This document shows positions 11,661 to 21,772 of a stretch of 64,000 nt of DNA, piece after piece. Each line of letters opens with the position of its first letter. Position 1 is the first letter of the stretch. The stretch spans positions 94,478,591-94,542,590 of the forward strand of contig CM073890.1 of assembly GCA_037176705.1 (NCBI GenBank), in the 5' to 3' direction. The position numbers and the translations under genes are program-made. This stretch comes from Molossus alvarezi. Lineage: Eukaryota; Chordata; Mammalia; Chiroptera; Molossidae. Under the pieces are notes generated by a model, which was given only the letters and a program-made list of their open reading frames with translations, was not told the origin of the DNA and did not search any database.

Positions 11661-12111
11661 AAGAATGCCACCCATTTCTTGATGTTAATTTTGTATTCTG
11701 CTACATTGCCAAATTCATTTATTAAGTCTAGTAGATTTTTGATGGAATCTTTAGGGTTTTCTATGTGCAATATCATGTCATCTGCAAATAATGACAGTTT
11801 TACTTCCTCTTTTCCAATTTGAATCCCTTTTATTTTTTTCTTCTTGTCTAATTGCTGTAGCTAAGCCATCTAGTACATACAAGTGGCAAGACTAGGCATC
11901 CCTGTCTTGTTCCTGTTATTAAGTGAAATGCTTGTAGTTTTTGCCCATTGAGTATGATGTTGGCTGTAGGTTTCTCATATACGGGTTTTATTATGTCGAG
12001 ATATGATCCCTCTATCCCCACATTGCTGAGCGTTTTTATCAGAAATGAGTGCTGAATTTTGTCAAATGCGTTTTCAATGTTTATTGATATGATTATTTGT
12101 GTTTTTGTTTT

Positions 12112-12312
12112 AAATCCTCACCCGAGGATATTTTTACATTTATCTACTGACAGAGTGAGAGGGAGAGAGAAAGAGAGAGGCATTGATATACAGAGACACA
12201 TCAACTGGTTGCCATCTCCACAACCAAGGTACATGCCCTTGGCTGGAATTGAACCAGGGTCTCTTTGGTCCACGGTCCAATGCTACAACCACTGAGCCAA
12301 AATGGCCAGGGC
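12112..12312 (-). repeat. Ves SINE in L1 ORF2
   Basis: Reverse-orientation Ves: AATCCTCACCCGAGGATAT tail end, tRNA end GAGCCAAAATGGCCAGGGC. Confidence 0.9.
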
Positions 12313-12460
12313 AATCAGATGGTTTTTATCTTGCATTTTGCTTATGAGGTATATCACATTTATTGATTTATGAATATTGTACCAGCCTTCCATCCCTTGG
12401 ATGAATCCCACATGGTCATGATGAATGGTCATAACGTATTGCTGGATTCGATTTGCTAAT

Positions 12461-12701
12461 TTTTTTAAATCCTCACACAATGTTATTTTTACATTTATCT
12501 TCAGACAGAGTGGGAGGAGGAGAGAGAGAGAGAAAGAAACATTGATGTGAGAGAGAGACATTGACTGGTTTCCACTCACACAACCCCAACTGGGGCCAGG
12601 GACGAACCACAACCAAGGTACATGCCCTTAGCAGGAACCAAACTCGAGTCTTCTTGATTCACAGCCCGATGCTCTAACCACTGATCAAAACTGGCCAAGG
12701 C
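12461..12701 (-). repeat. Ves SINE in L1 ORF2
   Basis: Reverse Ves with TSD CGATTTGCTAAT on both sides (12449-12460 and 12703-12714). The L1 reading resumes directly after it. Confidence 0.9.
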
Positions 12702-13320
12702 CGATTTGCTAATATTTTGTTAAGGATTTTGGTATCTATGTTCATCAGGGATATTGACCTGTAGTTTTCTTTCTCTGCAGTGTCTTTACCTGGTTTTGGA
12801 GTTAGAATAATGCTGGTCTCATACAATGAGTTTGGAAGTCTTCCTTTTGGAATATTTTTGAATAGTTTGAGGAGAATGGGTATTAATTCTTTGAATGTTT
12901 GCTAAAACACCCCTGTGAAGCCATCCGAGCCCGAGCTTTTGTTTTGCTGGGAGATTCTTGATTACATCTTAAATTTTCTTAGTTGTTATTGGTTTGTTCA
13001 AGTTTTCTATCTCTTCCCGGTTCAGTTTTGGGAGATTATGTGTTTTTAGAAATTTGTCCATTTTGCCTAAATTGTCCAATTTGTTGGCGTATAATTGTTC
13101 ATAGTATTTGTTATTGATCCTTTGTATTTCTGTGGTGTCAGTTACTTCTCCTGTTTTGTTTCTGATTTTGTTTATTTGGGTCTTCTCTCTTTGTTTTTTG
13201 GTGAGTCTAGCTAAGGGTCCATAAATCTTGATTATCCTTTCAAAGAACCAGCTCTTTGTTTCATTGATTTTTTGAATGTTTTTTTTTAGTCTCTATGTCA
13301 TTTATTTCTGCTGTGATCTT

Positions 13321-13405
13321 CCTTCCTTCCTTCCTTCCTTCCTTCCTTCCTTCCTTCCTTCCTTCCTTCCTTCCTTCCTTCCTTCCTTCCTTCCTTCCTT
13401 CCTTC
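13321..13405. repeat. (CCTT)n microsatellite
   Basis: About 21 uninterrupted CCTT units. The KEGR/LPSF repeat proteins it appears to encode are artefacts. Confidence 0.95.
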
Positions 13406-13642
13406 CTCACCTGAGGGCATTTGTGCATTTATCTTCAGATAGAGCAGGAGGGAGAGAGGGAGGAAGAGAGAGAGAGAAAAATTGATGTGAGAGAGACACA
13501 TCGACTGGTTGCTACCTACATGACCCCAACCCGGAGCTGGGGACAAACTGCAACCAAGGTACATGCCCTTAGCAGGGACAAAACCTGGGTCTCTCTGGTC
13601 CAAGAGCCGGCACTCTAACTGCTGAGCCAACGCAGCCAGGGC
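13321..13642 (-). repeat. Ves SINE with expanded (AAGG)n tail
   Basis: The SINE body is at 13406-13642. Its 3' tail, on the left in this orientation, is a pure (CCTT)n array at 13321-13405, that is (AAGG)n in SINE sense. TSD TTCTGCTKTGATCTT at 13306-13320 and 13643-13657 encloses both, so the microsatellite grew from the SINE tail. Confidence 0.9.
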
Positions 13643-14799
13643 TTCTGCTTTGATCTTTATTATTTCTTTCCTTCTACTTCCTCTAGGTTTTTCTTTTTGT
13701 TTGTTTCTAGTTCTTTAAGTTGTGAGGTTAGTCAATTAGAATTTTTTTTTTATTCCAGAGGTAGGCCTGTAGTGCTATGAACTTTCCTCTCAGGACTGCT
13801 TTCTCTGCGTCCCATAGATTTTGTGTTGTTGTGTATCATTTTTGTTGGTTTCTAGAAAAGTTTTAATTTCTTTCTTGAGCTCCTTGGTAACCCATTCATT
13901 GTTTAATAACATGCTATTTAGCCTCCATGTGTTTACATGTTTTTGTTATAATATATTTCTAGTTTCATGCCATTGTGATCTGAGAAGATGCTTGATGTGA
14001 TTTCAATCTTCTTGAACTTGTAGAAACTTTGTTTGTGTCCTAATATGTGGTCTATCTTTGAGAATGTCCCACGTGCACTTGAGAAGAATGTGAATTCTGT
14101 AGTTTGGAGATGTAATTCTCTGTAAATATCTATTTAATCCATTTGATCTAGCACATGATTTAGAGTCTCTGTTTCCTTGTTAATTTTTTGTCTAAAGGAT
14201 CTATCCAGTGATGTCAGTGAGGTGTTGAAGTCCCCTGCTGTGATTGTATTACTGAAGATTTCTTCTTTGACGTCCTCCAGAAATTTTTAATATAATTTGG
14301 TGCTGCTATGTTGGGAGCATATATGTTTACCAAGGTTATATCTTCCTGTTGGATAGATCCTTTCAATATTTAGTAGTGGCCTTCTTTGTCTCTAGTTATG
14401 GCCTTCATTTTAAAGTCTAGTTTATCAGATATGAGAATTGCTACCCCAGATCTTTTTTTCTTTCCATTTGTTTGGAATATTTTGTCCATCCTTTCACTTT
14501 CAACCTTTGTGAATCTTGTTGTGAGGTGGGTCTCTTGTAAACAATCTATATATGAGTCATGCTTTCTTATCCAATCAGCTACTCCCTGTCTTTTTATTAG
14601 ATCATTCAATCTATTTACATTTAAGGTGATTATTGATATGTACTTATTTATTGCCATTTTTGTTTATTGTGGTTCTATTTTTCTTTCTATTTCTTCTACT
14701 AATTGTAGCAGTCCTTTCAACATTTCTTGCAGTGCTGGTTTGGTGCTAATGTATTCCCTTAGCCTCATTTTGTCTGGGAAGCTACTTCACCTTCTATTT

Positions 14800-15527
14800 T
14801 GAATGATACCCTTGCTGGGTAGAGTAGTCTTGGATTCAGATTCTTGTTTTTCATGACCTTGATTACTTTATGCCATTCCCTTTGGGCCTGTAGTGTTTTT
14901 TGTTGAGAAGTCAGCTGAGAGCCTTATGGGGGTTCCTTTGTAGGTAACCTGTTGCTTATCTCTTGCTGCTTTTAGGATTCTCTCTTTATCTTTAATATTT
15001 GGCATTTTAATTACTATATGTCTTGGTGTGGACCTGTTTGGGTTCTTCTTACTTGAGGCTCTCTGTGCTTCTTGACTTGAATGCTTTCTTTCTTTACCAA
15101 GTTAGGGAATTTTTCTGTTACTATTTTTTCAAATATATTCTCAAACCCTTGCTCATTTTCTTCTTCTGGGATTTCTATGATGTGAATATTGTTACGTTTC
15201 ATATTGTCCCACAGTTCTCTTAGGCTGTCCTATTTTTTTCATTGTTTTTTCTTTTTAGTTCTTTGTTTGGGCAATTTTTTCTACCATGTCTTACAATTCA
15301 CTGATCAGATCCTCGGCCTCCTCTTCTCTGCTGGTTTTTCCTTCCAATGTGCTCTTTATTTCTGTTATGTCATTCTTCATTTCCAATTGGTTGGTTTTCA
15401 ATGTTTCTATATCTTTACTCATGCTGTTGACCTTCCTTTTGATTATTACTCTAAACTCTCCCTCTAATATTTTGCTCAATTCCCTTTCATTCATTTCATC
15501 TTCTGACGAATTATCTTGTTCTTTCAT
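14800..15527 (-). pseudogene. L1 ORF1 of the outer element, broken
   Basis: ORF1p of the full-length L1. The frame at 15527-15291 is rich in charged heptads (ETLKTNQLEMKNDITEIKSTLEG), the coiled-coil part. 15202-15014 encodes NIHIIEIPEEENEQGFENIFEKI, the region entering the RRM. The C-terminal part continues with stops to about 14800. It is in the usual order before ORF2 (start 14657). Frameshifts make it non-functional. Confidence 0.85.
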
Positions 15528-15539
15528 TTGGGATTGTTT

Positions 15540-16414
15540 CTTTGTTTCACCATTTTGGCTGTCTCAGTGGGTTTTGGAGCCTGCCCAATTTTCTCTCTGG
15601 GTGGTAGTGTTCTGCTGGTTGTGGCTCCCTTGACTGAGTTTAGATGAGTGTGGGAGGGCCCATGTTAAACACCATTGTCAAGTCTTACTTTCCTGGTTAG
15701 ATGTGCAAGCCCAGGAAAGGTTCCATTATACTCTAGCTTTTTGCCTGGATGCTATTACTCTCAGTTACTTGATGAGCCTTGGGTTGTAGCCCTCAACTGA
15801 ATGAAAAAAATCCCTTAGGTGATCAGGGTAAAAGGATTTCCAGAGAGCGAGGCAGATGCTTGCTGGCTGTTAATGAGCCTCAATTTGCATTTCTTTCTCC
15901 TGGCCTGGTGGTGTTAAATTCCTGAGGGAGGGGCTGTTGTTTCTTCCTGGGGCTCTGGGAAGGGGCTCTTTGAGCAAGATTGCTACTGTTCTGTGAGGGA
16001 GTGATTCAGCAAAAAACTCCCACTGCTATCTCAGCTCTTCAAGCTCCCAAATCTGTCCACACAGTTCCAGTGCAGTCTGCCCACCCTCTGCCAGAGCCCA
16101 AGGTGAGTGTCTGCAGCTAATTTAGTGCTCTGTGCTGTGGAGCAAGCTTGGGATTTTAACCTCAAGGGAGCTGCCAACAGCTAAAACAGCTGTTGTCCAT
16201 AGGCTCCCAGCCAGCCCTCTCAAGCCTCCGAAGTTCCTACCAGGCTCGATTTCATGTCCTCTTTCTGACTGTGGTTAAATGGGTCTTCTCTGACTGCTTT
16301 TCTGTTGTTTTTTCCCCTCAATGATTTGTCTTTATTTTAGTTGTAATTCCAGTTTGGTCCTGGGAGATGGTCTGTGTAGCTTCCATTCACTCTGCCACCA
16401 TTTTGGAATCACAA
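15540..16414 (-). promoter_or_regulatory. L1 5'UTR
   Basis: GC-richer segment between the L1 5' end and ORF1, the usual location of the internal promoter. No intact promoter activity can be claimed. It ends exactly at the 10-bp TSD. Confidence 0.7.
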
Positions 16415-16424
16415 CCTGAAATGC
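16415..16424. repeat. right TSD of full-length L1
   Basis: CCTGAAATGC, partner of 7502-7511. Only about 118 bp separate it from the ERV LTR. Confidence 0.8.
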
Positions 16425-16541
16425 CATTTTTAAAAAGCTTGACTCAAGATACTAGGGTCATAGATCTCAACAGTTGTGTTATCTCTCATATATTCCTGCT
16501 TCTGTGATAACTCCGAGTGGTAAAGATGTTTGGTGGCTCTT

Positions 16542-16944
16542 TGATAAAAGGTCTGAGTTGGCAGGAGATCACATCCACAGCACAAGGCCAATGCAGAGCA
16601 AAATGGCTTTATAACATGTGCCTGGGTACAGGTGGGCTGAGCCAAAAAGGGTTCAGCCTTGAATAATAGTCGGGGTGTAAGTTATATACTATGCTTTTCC
16701 TTCCGGCAGTTCCTGCTGATGTGCTCTGCCTGGCCCATTGTCCACTTTGCAGTTGTACTGGTCAGGTATCTTGTCCTGCATCTGCTGGGTGATTCATTGC
16801 CTTGCGGATAATCCAGATAATCCTTAGCTATACTCAACAGAAGGCTGAGCAAAGGTCATGCGAGCAACACAATTTTTCACAGTTTCCACCTTTTGCAAAC
16901 TTTTACCTTTAGCCTTTAAAACATTACTAACCCTTTTATTCCCA
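16542..16944 (-). repeat. 3' LTR of the ERV
   Basis: Nearly colinear with 21376-21772 over about 400 bp, sharing for example AAAAATTGTGTTGCTCGCATG and the AGACCTTTTAT end. It ends TTTTATCA (TG...CA rule). Its polyadenylation hexamer is mutated (TTATAA on the + strand where the 5' LTR has TTTATT). Confidence 0.85.
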
Positions 16945-17100
16945 TCTTATGATGATAAAAAAGGGAAAAGTGGTGAACTTTCTCTTTGTCTACTTCCTGC
17001 AAGTGTGAGGTCATCATGGACTCTTAAAAAAAATTTGTTAGATAACTTCTTGGGGAATGGGGTGATAGGGTACTTTAACGTGGGCTAGAACAATTGTCCA
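16945..17100 (-). other. ERV region between env end and 3' LTR
   Basis: About 150 bp of A/T-rich ERV sequence without a readable frame. A polypurine tract is not clear. Confidence 0.45.
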
Positions 17101-17900
17101 ACTTTCTGGTTGACTAAAATTTGCAGTTGATTTTGTACAAACCTAGTAATCAGGCACAAGATGCAGGGTCCAAAAAGCAATAATAAGAAGGCTAATACTA
17201 GGGGCCCTATAAAGAGGAGTAACCAGGTTAGTGTAGGCAAGGCTGCTTCTATACCCATCCAGACAGATTGGGCTAGGTTATCCTGACTGAATTCTTTTAG
17301 CCACTGGGCATTATCTAGAATTCATTGTGTCCTCCAGTTGAGTTAACATAGAAGCAACAAGATGTATTTGCTATCATGCATAGACCACCTTCTCTGACCA
17401 GTAAATAGTCCAGTGCAATGCTATTATCTATTACCATGCAAGCAAGACAGTCAAGGGATTTTCAAAGAAGTTTGAAAGTTTCACTTGTATCTCTACCTAT
17501 ATTTGCCATGGGAGTGGTTATATTTTTTGCTATTATGGCATTATAAGTAATTCCTCTCACGAAGCCCTCAGTGGTAATTATAGCTATGACTCCTGCTATG
17601 AGAAGTCCGACTCCCCTTTTTGCCCTATGACACCTTCTGGGCTCAGGGCTTGTGGAGGTTGAATTAGGGATGAAGGAATGGATTAAGGTATTGACTGGGG
17701 TGACATATTCTACTGCCCATAAGCCACCTTGTTTTTCAATGCCTTGTTAGGCATTGATTAGCAATTCCTCTCCTGGGGGCAGAAATGTCACTGCACCTAA
17801 AAACATCATTCCCACTGGTAAGCAAAGTAGTCCAGTCATATTTGGGCCTAGGGAGGTGTTCCCACAGTAAGTCTCAAATGATTAAACCATGATAGTGGGG
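17100..17900 (-). pseudogene. env: ERV env, transmembrane subunit remnant
   Basis: The - strand reads, with stops and frame changes, a furin-like RAKR followed by a hydrophobic fusion-peptide-like run (near 17590-17630). It continues into the immunosuppressive-domain region and the CX6CC motif at 17354-17380 (CMIANTSCC), which marks gamma-type TM proteins. A hydrophobic anchor-like stretch follows near 17170-17230 (LLLFIGPLVLAFLLLLF in one frame). Several stops interrupt the chain; no functional fusogen is encoded. The SU portion is badly decayed and partly lost. Confidence 0.75.
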
Positions 17901-18351
17901 GGAGAGGGCTAGTGCCATCCGCAGAACTGCACCCTGGATAGTGACTAATTTCCCTGGTATGATATTTTTGGTATTGCATCAAATCCCTCTGAGCTTGCAC
18001 ATTTAAACTCCCATTGCAGCCTTGGCCAGTTTGGCTCAGTGATTAGAACGCTGGCCCGTGGACTAGAGAGTCCTGGGTTTGGTTCCTGCTAAGGGCACGT
18101 ACCTCAGTTGTAGTTTGTCCCCGGCCCCAGTTGGGGTTGTGTGAGTGGCAACCAGTTGATGTATCTCTCTGACATTGATGTGTCTCTCTCTCTTCCCTTC
18201 TCTCTCCCTCCCATTCTATCTGAAGATAAGTGCGGAAAAAAAAAAAATGTCCTCAGGTGAGGATTAATTCCCACTGCAGGGGTTAGACACATCATGAATA
18301 GTTAGATAACCAGTAAGCCTCATGAGGTTATAGTGAAAGATATTATACATG
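17901..18351 (-). pseudogene. probable ERV env surface-subunit remnant
   Basis: Sequence between the 28S junction and the TM part, split by a SINE at 18020-18267. It lacks clear motifs, but lies where env SU should be and has no other identity. Confidence 0.4.
18020..18267 (+). repeat. Ves SINE in ERV
   Basis: Complete copy with TSD CTCCCATTGCAG / TTCCCACTGCAG (18008-18019 and 18268-18279). Confidence 0.92.
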
Positions 18352-18645
18352 GAGCCCGCTTTCGGGGTCTGTATTCATACTGAGAATCAAGGTCAAGGGA
18401 GCTTTTGCTCTTCTGCTCCACAGGAGGTTTCTGTTCTCTATGAGCTCGCCTTAGGACACCTGCATTATATACTGACAGGTGTACCATCCCAGTCAAACTC
18501 CCCACCTAGAACTGTCCCCAGAGCAGGTGGCACGCAGCCGGCACAGCCAAGCACTTGGCGCCAGAACCGAGAGCCTCTCGGGGCTCGGCCCCCCTCCCCT
18601 GACTCACTGGGTCAGTGAAAAAACAGTAAGAGTAGTGGTATTTCC
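18352..18645 (-). pseudogene. 28S rRNA fragment embedded in the ERV
   Basis: The - strand matches nuclear 28S rRNA near the 3' part of the molecule, in order: GAAATACCACTACTCT, GTTTTTTCACTGACCC, GCGAGCCCC-like and GGCTCTCG, TCTGGCGCCAAG, GGTGGGGAGTTTGACTGG, GGTACACCTGTCA, GCAGGTGTCCTAAGGCGAGC, CAGAAACCTCC, GTGGAGCAGAAG and GAATACAGACC..GAAAGCGG. Identity is high apart from scattered changes, largely at CpGs. The rRNA sense is the same as the provirus sense. There is no A tail at the 3' end (18352) and no duplication around it. It lies exactly between the end of protease and env, where pol should be. 28S similarity may extend to about 18703 in an expansion-segment-like GC-rich stretch. Confidence 0.9.
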
Positions 18646-18703
18646 CCAGAGGCTGGCAAGGCCAGCGGACCCCTCCCTGCCCCCTCGAAAGGACGGGGGT
18701 GTG

Positions 18704-18961
18704 CCCTGGCTGGTTTGGCTCAGCGGTTGGAGTGCCGGCCTGCGGTACAGAGAGACCCGGGTTTGGTTCCCGCTAAGGGCATGTACCTCGGTTGCAGTTT
18801 GTCCCCGGCCCTGGTTGGTCGTGCGGGTGGCAGCCACTTGATGTGTCCCTGCACGTCGATGTTTCTCTCTTTCTCTCTCTTCCTCTCTCTCCCTCCCGCT
18901 CTATCTGAACAAAAAATGGAAAAATATCCTCGGGTGAGGATAAAAAAAAAAACAAAAGAAA
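18704..18961 (+). repeat. Ves SINE at the 28S/ERV junction
   Basis: Complete copy with TSD GAAAGGACGGGKGTG (18688-18703 and 18962-18976). It inserted after the ERV-28S chimera existed. Confidence 0.92.
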
Positions 18962-18987
18962 GAAAGGACGGGTGTGTGTGTGTGGGG

Positions 18988-19370
18988 TTATATTAGGAGA
19001 AGAAGCAGATTCTTGGAGGAGACAAAGTAAAGCATGAGAGTGGTTGGTGGGAGAGAAGGAGTAAAGGTTAAAGTAGCATGGAGTTTAGAAAGAATGCCCC
19101 ACCCTAACAAGGGAGTGGGGCAGGCTGGTAACATTAAAAAAGAGTGGAGAAAAATACAAGGGCCTAAAGAACACGTGAGTGTCTGGGTTGCCCTGGGTTG
19201 TGATATTTGGCCATTAATTCCCACAACTGAACCCCAGAGCTTTGAAGAGGCCCCTTGAGCTCGGGGAGGGCAGAGTATGTTTCCCCGGTGTCAGTCAAAA
19301 ATGAAATTGGCCTACCTGCTACCATCAGAGTTACCCGAGGTTTGGAGTTCAGGATGACGGTCCTGGGCAC
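18988..19370 (-). pseudogene. pro: ERV protease (retropepsin) remnant
   Basis: Retroviral aspartic protease that would cleave Gag-Pol. The catalytic triad is at 19281-19292 and reads DTGE instead of DTGA, inside GRPISFLTDTGETYSAL. The C-terminal half lies in another frame (19224-18988) with HSFLMLPACPTPLLGWGILSKL, the expected flap and helix region before reverse transcriptase. One frameshift separates the halves. Not functional. Confidence 0.85.
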
Positions 19371-19372
19371 CT

Positions 19373-20954
19373 TCAGTCTTCAGCCACAAGGCCAATCAGA
19401 TCAAGGCCCGGATTGCCCAACCCACCAGCCCGAGGAAGGAGTGAGGACCGACTCTGAGCAGCCTGTCCGCAGTCTTGACTTCCAGGGGGTTCTTCACATT
19501 GAGGACATGGCTTAGGCAGTGGTCGAGGGTTGGGGCATTGAGTCACCCAATAGCCAGTCTGACTGCATTTAAAGCAGAGACTTGGGGGTCCACTCTGCTG
19601 ATTCCGGTGGGCGCCCTTCTTTCCCCTGAAGGGGGTTAGCTGACCCCTTTGATTAGTGGGGCCTCTGGTGGCAGAGGCAAGCATTTGGAATTCTGCTGTT
19701 CTTTGCTGTTTAGCTTCTTCATTGTGATTATTAAAAACCTTAAAGGCTAGATTTAGAAGTTCCCACTGAGGGGTTTGAAGGCCATCTTCAAGTTTTTATA
19801 ACTTTCTCATAATGTCGGGGGCCGACTGAGAGATAAATCTGAGGCATAAAATTAGTCCCTTCTGGGCTAGTGGGATCTAAATTAGTGTATCTTCTCATAG
19901 CCTGTGTAAACTGGGATGGACAGGTTGCAGGGTTTTCATTCTTTTCCTGGATTATTTCAGTTTTTCATAGTTAACAGCCTTGTGTGAGGCTTCTTTAAGT
20001 CCCTCAATGAGACATATTATCATGTGGCCCCTGGCTTTCCCAACCACCCCTTAGTCCTGATAATTCCACTGGGGTCCTGGCCAGGGACTGCTTCGGCCCC
20101 TACCAGGTTAGTGGGGGCCTGTTGTCTCAGATTATCGGCATGGCCCTGGGCATTAACCCAGACTGGATTTTTATCGTCTGGATGAAGGGTAGAAGAGAGA
20201 ATAACATGAATATCATTCCGAGTTAGATCACAGGACTGGGTAAGGTAGTCAAATCCCTGAGTATAATTGGTGGGATCCTCAGTAAAGGAGCCGAGTCTTT
20301 TATTTATTGGGACAAATCTGAGAGAGAGAAGGGGACATGAACTCTGACAGTCCTTTCCGATCCTGTTGCTTCCCTCAGGGGCTCCAACACGGGGGCCGAG
20401 GTAGGGGTCAATAGGGACCAACGATCTCGTGTGTGAGGGAGTCGTTTGCAGCTGTAGAAGAGTGGGAGCCCGAGTAGGGGGTTCGGGGTAGGGTGAGGGG
20501 CCCGCAGAAGGGGCTGGAGGAGGAGGCCCTTCTGAGGAGCTGAGGGAGAAGGAGGTGAAGTGAGATCACTGGTCAAAGGAGCAAACAAGAGAAGTTAGTG
20601 TGCTGTCTTCAGTGGGAGGCTTGGGAGGATTAGAGTGAAGTAGGAAGATTTGGGAGGGAGAACAAGAGTCGCATCAAGAGGGGTGTGATCTGAGTGCAAA
20701 GGGGCCTGGATGTAAGGAACCTCAGACCATTTTCCTTGCCTTTGACAGAAATTGTCTAGGTCGGTGAGGATGTCGAAAGTGCTGTTCTCAGGCTATTGTG
20801 ACACGTTGTCTAATTTATAATGAGTCCACTCAGTGTTGCAGTAAAAAATGAGTCGCTTGGGAAATAAGTCCTGAGCGAGCCCCAGGGTCTGTAGATTTGT
20901 TAGGAGACATCCCAGGGGTGTCCCATGAGACATGGACAATTGAGCGTTTCCCAG
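19373..20954 (-). pseudogene. gag: ERV gag (matrix, capsid, nucleocapsid), broken
   Basis: Structural polyprotein of a gamma-type retrovirus. The matrix start should be at 20954-20952, where CTG replaces ATG before GNAQLS, a myristoylation-type context. Matrix continues to about 20793 (SHGTPLGCLLTNL, FPKRLIFYCNTEW). A proline-rich linker precedes capsid (RVHVPFSLSDLSQ near 20310). Capsid is at 20421-20020 (RLGSFTEDPTNYTQGFDYLTQ) and continues in other frames through the major homology region near 19920-19970. Nucleocapsid has one zinc knuckle at 19535-19576 in which the histidine is replaced by tyrosine. At least three frame changes break it. Confidence 0.85.
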
Positions 20955-21357
20955 GTTGCAGTGTGAGATGTCGGGGCCCAGCAGTCTGACGGATGCACTA
21001 GTGGAAGAAGAAGGCATCCCTGCTTCTCCCCTAGAGTAGAGAGACGTGCAGTTCACCTATATCAGTCATCCCTAGATATGTGGTGAGCTGAGGGAACCTA
21101 ATTCCCGAGGAGCGTGTCCCAACCAGCGCTGGATTTCGGGAGGGAGTGAGAGACCTGGCTCTCTTATGTCCTGGATGGGGGTAACAGGACAGCCTGGAGA
21201 ATCAGACTGATAGGCCAAAAAACACCTGTGAACTAGTGTCCGGTGTTGATGCTGGATTGGCAGGAAAGGTTGGAGGTCTGGTAGATCTCAGTCTGAAAGC
21301 AGGCCCGGAGGACTCCAGGGGCCTGAGGTTGTCTCCTATGCGGGATCCTCACAGACT

Positions 21358-21375
21358 TCCTGGGTTTCGATACCA
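21358..21375 (-). other. ERV primer-binding site, tRNA-Phe-like
   Basis: The - strand reads TGGTATCGAAACCCAGGA immediately downstream of the 5' LTR. Compared with the tRNA-Phe complement TGGTGCCGAAACCCGGGA it matches 15 of 18 bases. This places the element with ERV-F-type primer use. Confidence 0.7.
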
Positions 21376-21772
21376 AATAAAAGGTCTGAGCCGGTGGGAG
21401 ATCACATCCACAGCGCAAGGCCAATGCAGAGCAAAATGGCTTTATTGCATGCGCCTTGGTGCACGCAGGCTGAGCCAAAAAGGGTTCAGCCTTGAATAAC
21501 AGTTGGGGTGTAGGCTATATACTCTACTTTTAGCTTCCGGCAGTTCCTACTGACGTGCTCTGCCTGGCCCATTTTCCACTTTGCAGTTGTACTGGTCTGG
21601 TATCTTGTCCTGCATCTGCTGGGTGATTCATTGCCTTGCGGATAATCCAGATAATCCTTATCCGTACTTAACAGAAGGCTGAGCAAAGGTCATGCGAGCA
21701 ACACAATTTTTCATAGTTTCCGCCTTTTGCAAGATTTTACCTTTACCCTTGAAAACATTACTAACCCTTCCA
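21376..21772 (-). repeat. 5' LTR of the ERV
   Basis: Pairs with 16542-16944. An intact AATAAA on the - strand lies at 21441-21446, and a TATA-like TATATAGCC lies upstream at about 21513-21521. It starts TGGAAGGGTTAG; the 3' LTR start has a few extra bases (TGGGAATAAAAGGG). Confidence 0.85.

Larger units (their letters stand above)
10209..14657 (-). pseudogene. L1 ORF2 (endonuclease and reverse transcriptase), broken
   Basis: ORF2 of the outer L1. The start at 14657 encodes MAINKYISIITLNVNRLN and the apurinic-endonuclease start with DCLQETHL, an APE-type catalytic motif. Downstream fragments at 11289-11086 ([18 protein letters not shown]) and 10867-10514 ([17 protein letters not shown]) are the usual ORF2 C-terminal half. 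The last part continues at 8010-7760 beyond the nested element. Reading is interrupted by four SINEs and many stops, so the enzyme is not encoded. Confidence 0.88.
7512..16414 (-). mobile_element. full-length LINE-1 with nested insertions
   Basis: The - strand reads from the 5'UTR (starting near 16414 with an AAAATGGTGGCAGAG-like L1 start) through ORF1 (about 15527 to 14800), ORF2 (from 14657) and the 3'UTR to an A-rich tail at 7512-7545. A perfect 10-bp TSD flanks it. The element is split by an ORF2-less L1 at 8011-10196 and four SINEs (11437, 12112, 12461 and 13321). Removing these leaves roughly 5.7 kb, the expected size of a mammalian L1. Both ORFs carry stops and frameshifts, so the copy is dead. 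Confidence 0.9.
16542..21772 (-). mobile_element. ERV1 provirus (tRNA-Phe-like primer), pol missing
   Basis: Decayed class I endogenous retrovirus read on the - strand: 5' LTR 21376-21772, primer site 21358-21375, gag about 20954-19380, protease about 19370-18990, env remnants about 18340-17100, 3' LTR 16542-16944. Reverse transcriptase, RNase H and integrase are absent. A 28S rRNA fragment occupies the gap, and two Ves SINEs inserted later. Every gene is interrupted. No clear 4-bp TSD was found at the ends, so ends may have eroded. Confidence 0.85.

Noticed and set aside
13298..13630. A 110-codon frame with KEGRKEGR repeats
   Set aside because: It is the (CCTT)n tail and a SINE read in frame; not a gene.
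18020..18280. tRNA gene-like A and B boxes in SINE heads across the window
   Set aside because: These are tRNA-derived SINEs with TSDs and A tails, not tRNA genes.
16430..21478. Two similar - strand frames (16430-16645 and 21233-21478) that look like a duplicated small gene
   Set aside because: Both lie in the ERV LTRs; they are the same LTR read twice.
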